Source: a virus
Strand: one strand, 5' to 3'
DNA: 64,000 bases
Virus record (IMG/VR): IMGVR_UViG_3300042889_002533
Coordinates: 20,921 to 84,920 of that record
The notes below the pieces were generated by a model, which was not told the DNA's origin, searched no databases, and worked only from the letters and a program-made list of their open reading frames with translations. Made by a program: the position numbers and the translations under genes. Positions 12,724 through 20,870 of the stretch are shown here, piece by piece. Numbering within the stretch: the stretch's first letter is position 1; every line of letters begins with the position of its first letter.

Positions 12724-12947
12724 AAGAATTATACTACCGCCTCCGTGATCGTTATGACTGGTGGATTTACCGTCGTGCATATCGCTCTCTCGCCCGCATG
12801 AGCGTCAAAAGCCCAGGATTCTCCTATCTGATGCAGTTACATCTTGAAGAATGGAATGGGAAGCGGCCGCTTCCCGATCAACTGAAAACTGCCGCGGAAA
12901 GCTTCCATGCTAGCCTGAAAACTGCAGAAAAAGCCGTAACTCGTTGA
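12720..12947 (+). CDS. Small basic hypothetical protein
   Basis: 75 residues, Tyr/Arg-rich N-terminus, no recognised domain. Its ATG overlaps the uvsE stop by 4 bp, so translation is probably coupled. The last codons (GTAACTCGTTGA) form the start of the conserved 20-bp promoter-upstream element. Confidence 0.75.
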   Translation: MKELYYRLRDRYDWWIYRRAYRSLARMSVKSPGFSYLMQLHLEEWNGKRPLPDQLKTAAESFHASLKTAEKAVTR

Positions 12948-13048
12948 TTTTCAACAAAAACCTTAAAAGATGTAAAAATATGCATTTTTGTTGAAAAAGT
13001 CCTTTACATTCTACTTTTTTTAGTGTATAATAATCCTGTAAGGCAACC
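12936..13048 (+). promoter_or_regulatory. Repeated promoter module, copy at 13.0 kb
   Basis: GTAACTCGTTGATTTTCAAC (12936-12955), a TGCATTTTT tract, then TTTACA (13003-13008), 17 bp, TATAAT (13026-13031) and the leader GTAAGGCAACCACC before the 13052 ATG. Confidence 0.88.
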
Positions 13049-13051
13049 ACC

Positions 13052-13246
13052 ATGAATCACACCACCTACCAAACCCTCGATGCAGTCAAAGCTGCAGTCT
13101 CCGCCGGAGCCACCGTTTACTGGAGCAATCCTTCGTATGTTGTCAAATTGAGCAAGTCAGGTGACTACAACATTATCTGCTCAAACGGGCATGTTGCTTA
13201 TATGGGAAATGCCTATACTGCAAAAGATTTTTACGCCATTGCTTAA
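13052..13246 (+). CDS. Small early protein
   Basis: 64 residues; the predicted fold is beta-rich. First gene of a short operon under the 13.0-kb promoter. No family recognised. Confidence 0.75.
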   Translation: MNHTTYQTLDAVKAAVSAGATVYWSNPSYVVKLSKSGDYNIICSNGHVAYMGNAYTAKDFYAIA

Positions 13247-13268
13247 TTTTTATCTAACCAACACTAAG

Positions 13269-13445
13269 ATGCACTGGAAAACTAAAGAGAAGATCACTCG
13301 GCTTATCAATGAGAAGCTTGAAGCATGCCCACGCAACAAATCAGTGTGGGGCAATTTGACCGCAGAAGAACGGGCGGTCTACAATGAACGCTTTGGTCCG
13401 GCGGACCGTACATATCCAATTGACTGGATTATGAAAAACCGCTAA
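13269..13445 (+). CDS. Small early protein
   Basis: 58 residues, basic N-terminus, no recognised domain. The ATG at 13269 avoids overlap with the previous gene. Confidence 0.7.
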   Translation: MHWKTKEKITRLINEKLEACPRNKSVWGNLTAEERAVYNERFGPADRTYPIDWIMKNR

Positions 13446-13453
13446 TACTTTTT

Positions 13454-13714
13454 ATGAATACCGCCACACAAATTAAAGATCAGGTCATTAGCCTATTTGA
13501 AGTTCAACAACCCAATGGGCATATGTTGAGTACAACTGTAATGAAGAAAGGTAAGAAGCTGATTACAGGAACATCTGTCAAAGGCACTTTTTTTCGCAAT
13601 GAATGGGCTGTCAACCTGAACAATTATGCTTCACTCAGTGAAGCACTTGATGACCTATACGAACAAGTTAAAGATAGCGCTCACGCTATGAACAGCAAAC
13701 ACCAATTGCTTTAA
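13454..13714 (+). CDS. Small early protein
   Basis: 86 residues. No recognised domain; same operon, 8 bp after the previous stop. Confidence 0.72.
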   Translation: MNTATQIKDQVISLFEVQQPNGHMLSTTVMKKGKKLITGTSVKGTFFRNEWAVNLNNYASLSEALDDLYEQVKDSAHAMNSKHQLL

Positions 13715-13726
13715 TATTAAAAAAAT

Positions 13727-13999
13727 ATGAACGCTAAAAAAGAACTCTTAGAGCACGCAGCTGGTCGCACTATACAATATGTGGAAGTCAAACATTGGCA
13801 TTCATATGATGAAGAAGTTGTGATTTCCGGTGAACGGGGCGACGTATTACCGCATCTGAACTTTGAATATGATAACGGCTATGGCTGCCAACATCTAGAA
13901 GGAACCGTTTGGTATGCTGACGGAACATGGTCAGAGCGCGTAGAATATGATGGCTCGGAATGGTGGGAACACCGTGAGCGCCCACCATTGCCAAAGTAA
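13727..13999 (+). CDS. Small acidic early protein
   Basis: 90 residues, rich in Glu, Trp and Tyr (WSERVEYDGSEWWEH near the C-terminus). No recognised domain. Last gene before the 14.0-kb promoter module. Confidence 0.72.
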   Translation: MNAKKELLEHAAGRTIQYVEVKHWHSYDEEVVISGERGDVLPHLNFEYDNGYGCQHLEGTVWYADGTWSERVEYDGSEWWEHRERPPLPK

Positions 14000-14003
14000 T
14001 GCT

Positions 14004-14107
14004 GTAACTCGTTGATTACCAACAAAAATGCAAAAATATGCATTTTTGCTGAAAAAAGTCCTTTACAAGTGGGATTTTTTAGTGTATAATAATCTTGTAA
14101 GGCAAAC
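14004..14107 (+). promoter_or_regulatory. Repeated promoter module, copy at 14.1 kb
   Basis: GTAACTCGTTGATTACCAAC (14004-14023), AAAAATATGCATTTTT palindrome, TTTACA (14062-14067), 17 bp, TATAAT (14085-14090), leader GTAAGGCAAACCACCAC. Confidence 0.9.
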
Positions 14108-14116
14108 CACCACATC

Positions 14117-14410
14117 ATGAGTTTAGAAAAAGCAATCATTCACCGGAAAGAAAATCGCAAACCATATCGCGGCAGCAAGGCATTTGATTGCTCTTGCCGC
14201 AACCACGGCAGCTGCGCCTATTGCGAAAGCAATCGTACGCTCTTCGACAAGAAAGCTCGGATGCGGGTCGAGGGTCAAGTGGATGAATGGTTTGGTTATT
14301 GGAACCTTCCAGACCCGTACGATGCCTCGAGCGATGCATACGATGAGCGTCTCAAGCAAATTGACGTTGACCCTTGGGACTTTGAGACACGTCGAGAATT
14401 AGATATCTAA
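14117..14410 (+). CDS. Cysteine-containing early protein
   Basis: 97 residues with CSCRNHGSCAYC near residues 25-36, a possible zinc-binding knuckle, and an acidic C-terminus. First gene after the 14.1-kb promoter. No family assigned. Confidence 0.75.
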   Translation: MSLEKAIIHRKENRKPYRGSKAFDCSCRNHGSCAYCESNRTLFDKKARMRVEGQVDEWFGYWNLPDPYDASSDAYDERLKQIDVDPWDFETRRELDI

Positions 14411-14429
14411 ACACAAATAAAATAAGCAT

Positions 14430-14891
14430 ATGAAACCACAATACATTGAAATTGATGAAGGCGGCAAAAAGCGTTACTACTCTGACCGACATATGACTAT
14501 TGCACATCGACTAGATGGGCCAGCAGTTGAATATGCTGATGGAAGTAAAGAGTGGTTTGTTAATGGTAAGCTTCATCGTACTGATGGTCCAGCAATTGAA
14601 TGGGCTGATGGAGGTAGAGCATGGTGGCTAGATGGTAAGCTTCATCGTCTTGATGGTCCAGCAATTGAATGGGCTGATGGAGGTAGAGCATGGTGGCTAG
14701 ATGGTAAGCTTCATCGTCTTGATGGTCCAGCAGTTGAATATGCTAATGGAAGTAAAGCATGGTATGTTGATGGTAAACGTCTCACTGAAGAACAATTCAA
14801 TGCTCTCACAGCACCAACACTAGAGTTGACACTTGAAGACATTGCTGCTAAGTTTGGTGTTGATGTTGGTAAGATCAAGATTGTAAAGTGA
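14430..14891 (+). CDS. MORN-like repeat protein, paralogue 1
   Basis: 153 residues made of 23-residue repeats of the type GKLHRxDGPAxEWADGxxAWW (residues about 25-115) and a C-terminal domain ELTLEDIAAKFGVDVGKI. Repeats of this type occur in phage and bacterial proteins of unknown role. The middle repeats are nearly identical at DNA level (69-nt period). Paralogues at 14916, 23340 and 23940 share the repeats or the C-terminal domain. Confidence 0.85.
   Translation: MKPQYIEIDEGGKKRYYSDRHMTIAHRLDGPAVEYADGSKEWFVNGKLHRTDGPAIEWADGGRAWWLDGKLHRLDGPAIEWADGGRAWWLDGKLHRLDGPAVEYANGSKAWYVDGKRLTEEQFNALTAPTLELTLEDIAAKFGVDVGKIKIVK
14566..14772 (+). repeat. 69-bp tandem coding repeats
   Basis: The phrase AAGCTTCATCGT recurs at 14568, 14637 and 14706, exactly 69 bp apart, with near-identical sequence between. 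In frame, so copy number can change by recombination. Confidence 0.9.
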
Positions 14892-14892
14892 C

Positions 14893-14915
14893 AGGAACAA
14901 TAATATAATAAAAGT
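14893..14915 (+). promoter_or_regulatory. GGAAC-N5-TATAATAA promoter, leaderless type
   Basis: GGAAC, AATAA, TATAATAA, then 4 bp to the ATG at 14916. A TTGTAA lies 17 bp upstream of TATAAT. A start site about 7 bp past TATAAT would fall on the ATG. Confidence 0.65.
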
Positions 14916-15350
14916 ATGCAAGAACAATACATCGAGACATTAAAGAACGGTACAAAGAAGTACTACAAAGACAAAGCTAAGACAATTCTTCACCGTGAAG
15001 ACGGTCCAGCAATTGAATATGCTGATGGAGGTAAAGAATGGCTAGTTGATGGTAAGTATCATCGGCTTGATGGTCCAGCAATTGAAAGCGCTAATGGTAA
15101 AGAAGCATGGTGCATCAACGGAGAATCTATTTCTGAGGATGAGTTCTTCAAGCGTACCGATTGGCGTGAAGACCAACACATTGTAGATCTTCAATACCTG
15201 CGTAATTTACTCTCCATTGGCACAGTTGACACAGCTGACACAGCTAGCGAACTTCTCAAGACAAGCCTCATCAAGATGGCCCTAGACAGTGTCAATGAAA
15301 TGCATCGCGTCGCGATGGAGGAGAAGAGGGCTAACGGATTTGTTGGATAA
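14916..15350 (+). CDS. MORN-like repeat protein, paralogue 2
   Basis: 144 residues. Repeat unit EDGPAIEYADGGKEW near residue 28 and one more, then a unique helical C-terminal half. It lacks the DIAAKFGVDVGKI domain of the other paralogues. Confidence 0.8.
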   Translation: MQEQYIETLKNGTKKYYKDKAKTILHREDGPAIEYADGGKEWLVDGKYHRLDGPAIESANGKEAWCINGESISEDEFFKRTDWREDQHIVDLQYLRNLLSIGTVDTADTASELLKTSLIKMALDSVNEMHRVAMEEKRANGFVG

Positions 15351-15354
15351 AGGG

Positions 15355-15373
15355 AACACCGATATAATAAAAA
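15355..15373 (+). promoter_or_regulatory. GGAAC-N5-TATAATAA promoter, leaderless type
   Basis: GGGAAC ACCGA TATAATAA, 5 bp before the ATG at 15376; TTGTTG lies 17 bp upstream of TATAAT. Confidence 0.6.
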
Positions 15374-15375
15374 TT

Positions 15376-15537
15376 ATGATTACAGAAAAAGAAATTGAAC
15401 AAAAAGCAAATGATGCATTAAAAAGTTTGGAAGCTAAGGTTGACAAATTAAATGATGGTAGCAAACAAAGTAAAGTAATCATTTGGGTTATTGCTGCAGT
15501 GATTGCTGTAATCATCATTTACTTTAAGCAACACTAA
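15376..15537 (+). CDS. Small tail-anchored membrane protein
   Basis: 53 residues: a charged N-terminal helix, then one C-terminal membrane segment (VIIWVIAAVIAVIIIYF). The start is set by the promoter just upstream; a longer frame from 15289 overlaps the previous gene. Function unknown. Confidence 0.75.
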   Translation: MITEKEIEQKANDALKSLEAKVDKLNDGSKQSKVIIWVIAAVIAVIIIYFKQH

Positions 15538-15541
15538 ATTT

Positions 15542-15856
15542 ATGGAAAAATTTGCAGTTAATTTTGACCGCTTTAAAGAAGAAGTATTGTTTGAATGTAT
15601 CTTGCACGGCAGCTTAGTTGCATGTCAATATTCATTTGAAGATTTTTATACACACAATGGAGAACCAAAAAATTGGAAGGATGACTTCCTATCGGACGTT
15701 CATGCTTGCCGACGTATAGAATATGGTGAAGAAATTTTCTTTGTGAATCGTGATACGGAGATTGATAGTATCCGTTATATTTTCCACGGGGGCAAAGTAT
15801 ATTCATTCGATTCTTACTATACTGACTGTCCCATCTTACAAAGAATCTTAAAATGA
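15542..15856 (+). CDS. Hypothetical protein
   Basis: 104 residues, acidic and aromatic-rich, no recognised domain. Stop overlaps the next start (ATGA). Confidence 0.75.
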   Translation: MEKFAVNFDRFKEEVLFECILHGSLVACQYSFEDFYTHNGEPKNWKDDFLSDVHACRRIEYGEEIFFVNRDTEIDSIRYIFHGGKVYSFDSYYTDCPILQRILK

Positions 15857-15999
15857 GCATTCTTTGGTTATTGAAATTTTTAATTGCTTTTGGATGCGCA
15901 TGTTGTATTTCGTACTGCACAGATTCTTTACATCGCAAAATTAAAATCATTGCATATCTGACCATCGCTTTATACTTCACATTACGTATTATTGAATAA
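15853..15999 (+). CDS. Very small membrane protein
   Basis: 48 residues starting MSILWLLKFLIAFG, with two hydrophobic stretches. Start overlaps the previous stop by 4 bp (ATGA). Function unknown. Confidence 0.6.
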   Translation: MSILWLLKFLIAFGCACCISYCTDSLHRKIKIIAYLTIALYFTLRIIE

Positions 16000-16015
16000 T
16001 TATGAAACACAATTT

Positions 16016-16312
16016 ATGAAAATCACAGAAGAAATTATTAAAGAGTTAGATGAATTAGCAAGCTGGGACGGTTGCGAAACTGGAGGTTATTGCCATATGC
16101 TACTTGAATTGCGTGAATCATATTTACCTACATATTGCTCTATTGAATTTGCAGAGGCTTTAGATACAGAATTGATTGTTTTGTATAATTCTTTTAAAGA
16201 ATTTAAAGCTGATGAAGATGAGTTGACCGCTGAATTGTCATATGCTGACAAAAGAGAAAACGCTTTAGATAAACTAACTGATGAAGAAAAGAAAATCTTA
16301 GGATTGATTTGA
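16016..16312 (+). CDS. Acidic hypothetical protein
   Basis: 98 residues, Glu/Asp-rich and mostly helical. ATG at 16016 preferred over a TTG at 15992. Confidence 0.72.
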   Translation: MKITEEIIKELDELASWDGCETGGYCHMLLELRESYLPTYCSIEFAEALDTELIVLYNSFKEFKADEDELTAELSYADKRENALDKLTDEEKKILGLI

Positions 16313-16313
16313 T

Positions 16314-16592
16314 ATGAAAACAAAATACAAAATTATTAAAAGTGAGGGATGTACATCATTTGGCACTACGGTGAATGGTCAAAACGTTTATGGCGAATTT
16401 GAACCAATGTGCGAGTCTCAGATCAATGAGTTTGTGGATTATCTCTGCGAGAAATTCAAGGAAGAGTTAAAAGATAATACTGTCAGCCTTGACGATTTGA
16501 TTGGTTGTTTCCAATATGACTCTTGTGAAACTGAGGATGGTTACTGTGAGACATGCGGTGATTCTGTGACAGAAACTACTTGGAATATTTAA
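16314..16592 (+). CDS. Acidic cysteine-containing protein
   Basis: 92 residues with CETEDGYCETC near the C-terminus, a possible metal site. No family assigned. Starts 1 bp after the previous stop. Confidence 0.72.
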   Translation: MKTKYKIIKSEGCTSFGTTVNGQNVYGEFEPMCESQINEFVDYLCEKFKEELKDNTVSLDDLIGCFQYDSCETEDGYCETCGDSVTETTWNI

Positions 16593-16602
16593 CATTTTCT
16601 TG

Positions 16603-16631
16603 TTTACCTTCCGAAGGAACTATGTTAAAAT
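16603..16631 (+). promoter_or_regulatory. Promoter TTTACC-17-TAAAAT with GGAAC, leaderless type
   Basis: TTTACC 16603-16608, GGAAC 16616-16620, TAAAAT 16626-16631, then 6 bp to the ATG at 16638. Confidence 0.65.
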
Positions 16632-16637
16632 AATCAT

Positions 16638-17000
16638 ATGACGAACGAACAATACCTAGATAAACAAAGCAATCGCACTAAAACTATCAAAGAAAAAACC
16701 ATGAATCCTGAAGCACAACGGATCGCCATCGCGAAAGCGTGTGGGTGGGAAAAAATACCATTACCAAAAGACCTTGGATGTGGAGCATCTGCGCCAGAGA
16801 AAAAATGGTATTTAATCCATCAACTCCCCGACTACATCAACGACCTCAACGCGATGGCAGCAGCCGAGTCCATCATCATCAAGGCTGGGGCGCAAACCAT
16901 TCGGCTTTATGAGGACGCACTCCAAAAGTTTGTTGCTAACATCGTATTTGCCACCGCCGCACAACGCGCAGAAGCTTTTCTCCGCACCATTGGCAAATAG
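16638..17000 (+). CDS. Phage ABA sandwich domain protein, paralogue 1
   Basis: 120 residues. The core from residue 22 (NPEAQRIAIAKACGW, PDYINDLNAM, ATAAQRAEAFLRT) matches the small phage ABA sandwich family and its paralogues at 38670 and 39619. Those start at the residue-22 equivalent, so an internal start at 16701 is possible, but the promoter favours 16638. Function unknown. Confidence 0.8.
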   Translation: MTNEQYLDKQSNRTKTIKEKTMNPEAQRIAIAKACGWEKIPLPKDLGCGASAPEKKWYLIHQLPDYINDLNAMAAAESIIIKAGAQTIRLYEDALQKFVANIVFATAAQRAEAFLRTIGK

Positions 17001-17007
17001 AAGATAA

Positions 17008-17026
17008 CGGAACTTTGGTATAATAA
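17008..17026 (+). promoter_or_regulatory. GGAAC-N5-TATAATAA promoter, leaderless type
   Basis: GGAAC TTTGG TATAATAA, TATAAT at 17019-17024, 6 bp before the ATG at 17031. No good -35 box. Confidence 0.6.
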
Positions 17027-17030
17027 TCAT

Positions 17031-17231
17031 ATGAAAGACAGTCTATCACTTATGCAAATCAACGACCTTATTGAATATGAAAAGCTTCATAGTTTCGTTC
17101 GTTTAGTAGCATCTGGTCCTCGTCCAGATGGCACGTACAACTACTGCCGTGACGCTTTGCAGCGACGAGCAGAAAATGTCTTGGCTGACATTAAAAAAGT
17201 AAGAAATGAAACCATAGAAAGTATGGGCTAA
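17031..17231 (+). CDS. Small hypothetical protein
   Basis: 66 residues, no recognised domain. Confidence 0.7.
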   Translation: MKDSLSLMQINDLIEYEKLHSFVRLVASGPRPDGTYNYCRDALQRRAENVLADIKKVRNETIESMG

Positions 17232-17318
17232 ATGATTAACATCGACACATTTGAAATGATTTTCGCTATACCTGTTTTGATCGCAGGTTTTTGGCTTATT
17301 TACGACTCTTTTAAATAA
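17232..17318 (+). CDS. Tiny membrane protein
   Basis: 28 residues, almost wholly one membrane segment (FAIPVLIAGFWLIY). Starts right after the previous stop. Coding status is uncertain because of its size. Confidence 0.45.
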   Translation: MINIDTFEMIFAIPVLIAGFWLIYDSFK

Positions 17319-17328
17319 CAATAAAAAA

Positions 17329-17889
17329 ATGATTCACACATACAAAACCAATCCATTGAGAGTGTTTAAGCACCCCTCACTAATCTTTAACAGTTTCTTC
17401 TGGTGGGATTTGAAATATCAAATTTCTGCATCGTTTAATCCACGACAAAAGTGGTTAACCAAAAGCATTCCAAATACATGGTGTGATAAGACAACACTCA
17501 TACCACATTTGCTTTTTGAGTGTCTTATTCATTATGTAGAAAAGGAAGAGGGTCTTCGGGATCAAACAGACTGGAGTGAGGATCTTAAAGCGGGATACGT
17601 GTCTCAAGAATATATTAATACTTTAAAAACAAGAGACACTCTTCTTCGTGCAGTTTATAACTACGTAAAGACTGAGCGTACAGAACTTGAAGCAGCACAC
17701 GACAACTCTCATCCAATTCCGTTATGCCCCAAAAAAGATTTATTCTCAATGAGAAGTTGTGATGATGTTTATGGAATGCCATACGCAGAAGCATATGCCG
17801 AAACAAATCGTCTCGAAAAACTAATCGAAGAAAAAGACTTGTGGGCCATGAACATCATTGTTCAATATCATCAATACCTTTGGACATAA
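17329..17889 (+). CDS. Conserved phage protein of unknown function
   Basis: 186 residues. The phrase FNPRQKWLTKSIPNTWCDK near residue 36 recalls conserved hypothetical proteins of large myoviruses; I know no function. Alpha-helical with a hydrophobic N-terminal stretch (SLIFNSFFWW). Confidence 0.8.
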   Translation: MIHTYKTNPLRVFKHPSLIFNSFFWWDLKYQISASFNPRQKWLTKSIPNTWCDKTTLIPHLLFECLIHYVEKEEGLRDQTDWSEDLKAGYVSQEYINTLKTRDTLLRAVYNYVKTERTELEAAHDNSHPIPLCPKKDLFSMRSCDDVYGMPYAEAYAETNRLEKLIEEKDLWAMNIIVQYHQYLWT

Positions 17890-17949
17890 TATGTGTTTTA
17901 TAATTATTATAATCCTGCTATGCATCATCATTTACAAAGAAAATAATTC

Positions 17950-18162
17950 ATGACCGTAAAACAACTGATTGAAAAACTAAGCGCTTATGATCCAGAAACG
18001 ATGGTTATTGTTTCTGGATATGAGGATGGAGTCAATGAAGCGGAATATGCAGCTGACGTTAAGATTAAACTTAATGTGTATACCGAATGGTATTATGGTA
18101 AACATGAAGTTGCTGATCGTGATGATGATCCGTTTGACTGTGAAGCAATTTATATTCATTAA
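17950..18162 (+). CDS. Small acidic protein
   Basis: 70 residues beginning MTVKQLIEKLSAYDPETMVIV, a start seen in many small phage proteins of unknown role. Asp-rich C-terminus. Confidence 0.75.
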   Translation: MTVKQLIEKLSAYDPETMVIVSGYEDGVNEAEYAADVKIKLNVYTEWYYGKHEVADRDDDPFDCEAIYIH

Positions 18163-18165
18163 ATT

Positions 18166-18639
18166 ATGACAAACCGAGAAACAATTAAATTCCGAGTCTG
18201 GACTAAAAAATATAAACGATGGTTGAGTGCCGATGACGGAGGTACACACGCTAGTAGTAACTGGGTACTTGATATTTTTACTGGAAAAATCGTAGACTAT
18301 GTAAACTGCAATGGTGAGTATATACCATCACCAGAACCAGATCATTACTTTGATGGACTTACACACATCAATGAATCTCCTCTCGTCATTCAACAATGCA
18401 CTGGTCTAAAAGATAAGAATGGTATAGACATCTACGAAGGCGACATTTTAGAAATTTTTAATCACTCTCATCACGAGGAGGTTGAATATGAACCTGAAGG
18501 GAGCGGTTTTGGATTTTTTGCATATGATAGTGCAAATCGAGATTGCGGTGCATTTCAATTTCTTAGCGATTGGACCACCTCTGAAGGCTATATGATTGTT
18601 GGCAACATCTTTGAGAACAGTGAACTATTAAAAGCATGA
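18166..18639 (+). CDS. YopX-like protein, copy 1
   Basis: 157 residues. KFRVWTKK start, QCTGLKDKNGIDIYEGDIL core and IVGNIFEN end define the YopX family, common in phages, function unknown. Copies 2 and 3 follow directly, each overlapping the previous stop. Confidence 0.88.
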   Translation: MTNRETIKFRVWTKKYKRWLSADDGGTHASSNWVLDIFTGKIVDYVNCNGEYIPSPEPDHYFDGLTHINESPLVIQQCTGLKDKNGIDIYEGDILEIFNHSHHEEVEYEPEGSGFGFFAYDSANRDCGAFQFLSDWTTSEGYMIVGNIFENSELLKA

Positions 18640-19049
18640 GAAAACTAAAATTTAGAGTGTGGTCAAAGACCTCAGAGAAGTTCTTTACAAAAGATGAATG
18701 GTTTTTTGATTTTGATGGTGATTTATATTTTTTAGATATTGTAGAAAATGATATGATTAGAGTCCCTGACAATGAATATCTCGTTCAGCAATATACTGGC
18801 CTAAAAGATAAGAATAATGTTGAGATTTATGAGGGAGATATTGTAAAATATCACGAATGTCCATTGGCTCCTGTTGTGTTCTCCCCATTTGTTGTTGGGT
18901 TTGTCTTAAACACGTCTGGTAGACATGCAATCGGCGACGATAAATATGGTAATTATATTCCCTTGGTGGCTAACTGCCCAAAAGAAGAGAATGTTTATTA
19001 TGAAGTTGTTGGCAACATCTTTGAGAACAGTGAACTATTAGAAGCATGA
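18636..19049 (+). CDS. YopX-like protein, copy 2
   Basis: 137 residues with QYTGLKDKNNVEIYEGDIV. It ends with the same roughly 40-bp DNA sequence as copy 1 (GGCAACATCTTTGAGAACAG and on), showing tandem duplication. Confidence 0.88.
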   Translation: MRKLKFRVWSKTSEKFFTKDEWFFDFDGDLYFLDIVENDMIRVPDNEYLVQQYTGLKDKNNVEIYEGDIVKYHECPLAPVVFSPFVVGFVLNTSGRHAIGDDKYGNYIPLVANCPKEENVYYEVVGNIFENSELLEA

Positions 19050-19327
19050 ACAGAGAAATTAAATTTAGAGTCTGGGATAATCAGAGTGATTTTTATTGGG
19101 GTGAGGGAGAGGGAATGGATTTTAAAAAAATAGCTTTTAATTTTTATGATGCATTGTTTACTGATGAATCAAGATTTGTGTTTGAACAATACACTGGTCT
19201 AAAAGATAAGAATGGCGCTGAGATTTATGAAGGCGATATTGTAAAAGCGACATCTGATCAATACATAAATGAAAACTTTGTTGGCAAAGTGATTTTTGAT
19301 GAAGGGTGTTTTTTTAACTTGGATTAA
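19046..19327 (+). pseudogene. YopX-like copy 3, truncated by frameshift
   Basis: 93 residues: KFRVWDN start and QYTGLKDKNGAEIYEGDIV core, then a stop after CFFNLD at a run of seven T (19309-19317 region). The missing YopX tail (EVIGNIFENTE) is present downstream in another frame (19296-19400). Removing one T restores the family. It is a frameshift mutation, a programmed slip or a sequence error. Confidence 0.75.
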
Positions 19328-19415
19328 TAAAAATGATATTCGGGGAATTTGGGGCGAGGAGGATATTGAGGTAATCGGCAACATCTTTGAAAACACTGAG
19401 CGTATTAGAAAAAGC

Positions 19416-19685
19416 ATGAGCGTATTTGAAAAAGATAAAGAAAGAATGGGACTCCCGAAAGATGGCCAAAAGATTACATTTACTCAACCTTGCACGCACG
19501 CATGGTTTACCAATGTAGTAGACGATCAAAAGTATCTTGTCATTGGACAGGAATATACCGTGCGTAAAACTCAACTTAATTCCTCTTCGTCATATGTTTG
19601 GCTAGAAGAGATCGAGCCTTATGACGCTGAACGTGATGTGCCATTTTTCAATATGTGGAGTTTCGATTGGGAAGGTAAAAAATGA
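19416..19685 (+). CDS. Hypothetical protein after YopX copies
   Basis: 89 residues beginning MSVFEKDKERMGLPKDG. The frame is open upstream to 19296 through the YopX tail, so it could be expressed as a fusion, but the ATG at 19416 is at the usual place for the next gene. Confidence 0.65.
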   Translation: MSVFEKDKERMGLPKDGQKITFTQPCTHAWFTNVVDDQKYLVIGQEYTVRKTQLNSSSSYVWLEEIEPYDAERDVPFFNMWSFDWEGKK

Positions 19686-19753
19686 GCTCATTGGATTCCA
19701 TGAGCCAAAGTATTTTCGCTTTTTATGTAAAAAGATGTGTACAAAGGCCCTGA
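19682..19753 (+). CDS. Possible 23-residue peptide
   Basis: ATG overlaps the previous stop (ATGA). No other support. Confidence 0.2.
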   Translation: MSSLDSMSQSIFAFYVKRCVQRP

Positions 19754-19780
19754 ATACGGTAGGATACCCTTGTAACTGCC

Positions 19781-19825
19781 AAAAATCCTCGGAATCTGCA
19801 AAATCTTGCGGCCCTAGGATTTTTT
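19781..19825 (+). terminator. Rho-independent terminator
   Basis: AAAAATCCT (19781-19789) pairs with AGGATTTTT (19816-19824), followed by T. Ends the 18-19.7 kb operon just before the next promoter module. Confidence 0.75.
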
Positions 19826-19833
19826 ATGCCTCT

Positions 19834-19937
19834 GTAACTCGTTGATTACCAACAAAAATGAAAAAATATGCATTTTTACTGAAAAAAGTCCTTTACATGT
19901 GGGATTTTTTAGTGTATAATAATCTCGTAAGGCAAAC
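19834..19937 (+). promoter_or_regulatory. Repeated promoter module, copy at 19.9 kb
   Basis: GTAACTCGTTGATTACCAAC (19834-19853), AAAAATATGCATTTTT, TTTACA (19892-19897), 17 bp, TATAAT (19915-19920), leader GTAAGGCAAACCACCAC. Almost identical to the 14.1-kb copy. Confidence 0.9.
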
Positions 19938-19946
19938 CACCACATT

Positions 19947-20126
19947 ATGATTACACTCGCTCCAAAATACAAGAAACATTCCCAATATCTCGGAAAGACA
20001 ATTTATAAACGTCTCCCGAACACTGGCACCAGCGGCGGAATGTGGTTGGCAGATTCCACTACGTTTCAATCATTGGCTCGTGTCAAAGCATTTTTGGAAT
20101 ATTACTACGGTTCAACCACAATATGA
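19947..20126 (+). CDS. Small basic protein
   Basis: 59 residues beginning MITLAPKYKKHSQYLGKTIY. First gene after the 19.9-kb promoter; stop overlaps the next ATG (ATGA). Confidence 0.7.
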   Translation: MITLAPKYKKHSQYLGKTIYKRLPNTGTSGGMWLADSTTFQSLARVKAFLEYYYGSTTI

Positions 20127-20278
20127 AAGTCAAGATTCACAAATTCTGGATTCCAACTACTTCCTCTGTAGGAACATCCAAATATAAGAGCTTCGTAGCA
20201 AAAGCTGATTATGATCGTGCAATGAAACAAATCAAAGAGCTCACTGAAATTATTAATCGGCTCGACGGTCTTGATTAA
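20123..20278 (+). CDS. Small hypothetical protein
   Basis: 51 residues beginning MKVKIHKFWIPTTSS with a helical C-terminus. Overlaps the previous stop. Confidence 0.7.
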   Translation: MKVKIHKFWIPTTSSVGTSKYKSFVAKADYDRAMKQIKELTEIINRLDGLD

Positions 20279-20279
20279 G

Positions 20280-20298
20280 GGAACTCCAATATAATAAG
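20280..20298 (+). promoter_or_regulatory. GGAAC-N5-TATAATAA promoter, leaderless type
   Basis: GGGAAC TCCAA TATAATAA ending 3 bp before the ATG at 20301. Confidence 0.6.
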
Positions 20299-20300
20299 AC

Positions 20301-20501
20301 ATGAAAAAGCACACAAAACTTCCAACTGGAAGACTAACTCAGATTCAAAATTACACTCAAGAAGAACAACTTGTATTGCTTACGCATATTTGTCATCAGA
20401 TCTTCATTGCCAGAAATATTAGTATGAATCAAGAAGTAATCCTTGCTAATCTAAAGAAAATTGATACACTCTTCTGTACGGGACCAGAAGACGGAAATTA
20501 A
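20301..20501 (+). CDS. Small hypothetical protein
   Basis: 66 residues, helical, no recognised domain. Confidence 0.7.
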   Translation: MKKHTKLPTGRLTQIQNYTQEEQLVLLTHICHQIFIARNISMNQEVILANLKKIDTLFCTGPEDGN

Positions 20502-20504
20502 AAT

Positions 20505-20870
20505 ATGAAATCAACCGCAGAAATAATACTTGATCGTTTTGAAGAAATTGAAGCCGACAACAGGCATCTTATTAATCAAAATAAAGTATGGAAAATCAAG
20601 TGTGAAAAACTTGAAGCTGTAGTCAAAGGTGATACATATAATATAAAAAGGCTATCTGAAGAAAATGAAAAATTGAAGATTGAACTTGCCGAAGCAAAAG
20701 ATTATGCCGATAGACTTGTAGAGCATAAAGACATGGTATGTCTACCAGCTGACCTAGCTAACCTTCGTGAAGCCAACGCTCGATTTGCCTCTGAGAATGC
20801 AAAACTTAAAGAAGGAATCAAAAGCTTATCAGAAATACTATCTATTGTAAATTACAAAATATACACATGA
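20505..20870 (+). CDS. Coiled-coil protein, paralogue of the 40360 gene
   Basis: 121 residues, mostly coiled coil. The segment AKDYADRLVEHKDMVCLPADL parallels AQDYANRLVAHKNMLCLPKDL in the 40360 protein, so the two are paralogues. Function unknown. Confidence 0.8.
   Translation: MKSTAEIILDRFEEIEADNRHLINQNKVWKIKCEKLEAVVKGDTYNIKRLSEENEKLKIELAEAKDYADRLVEHKDMVCLPADLANLREANARFASENAKLKEGIKSLSEILSIVNYKIYT

Noticed and set aside
14566-14772. CRISPR array
   Set aside because: The 69-bp repeats are in-frame coding repeats without spacers.
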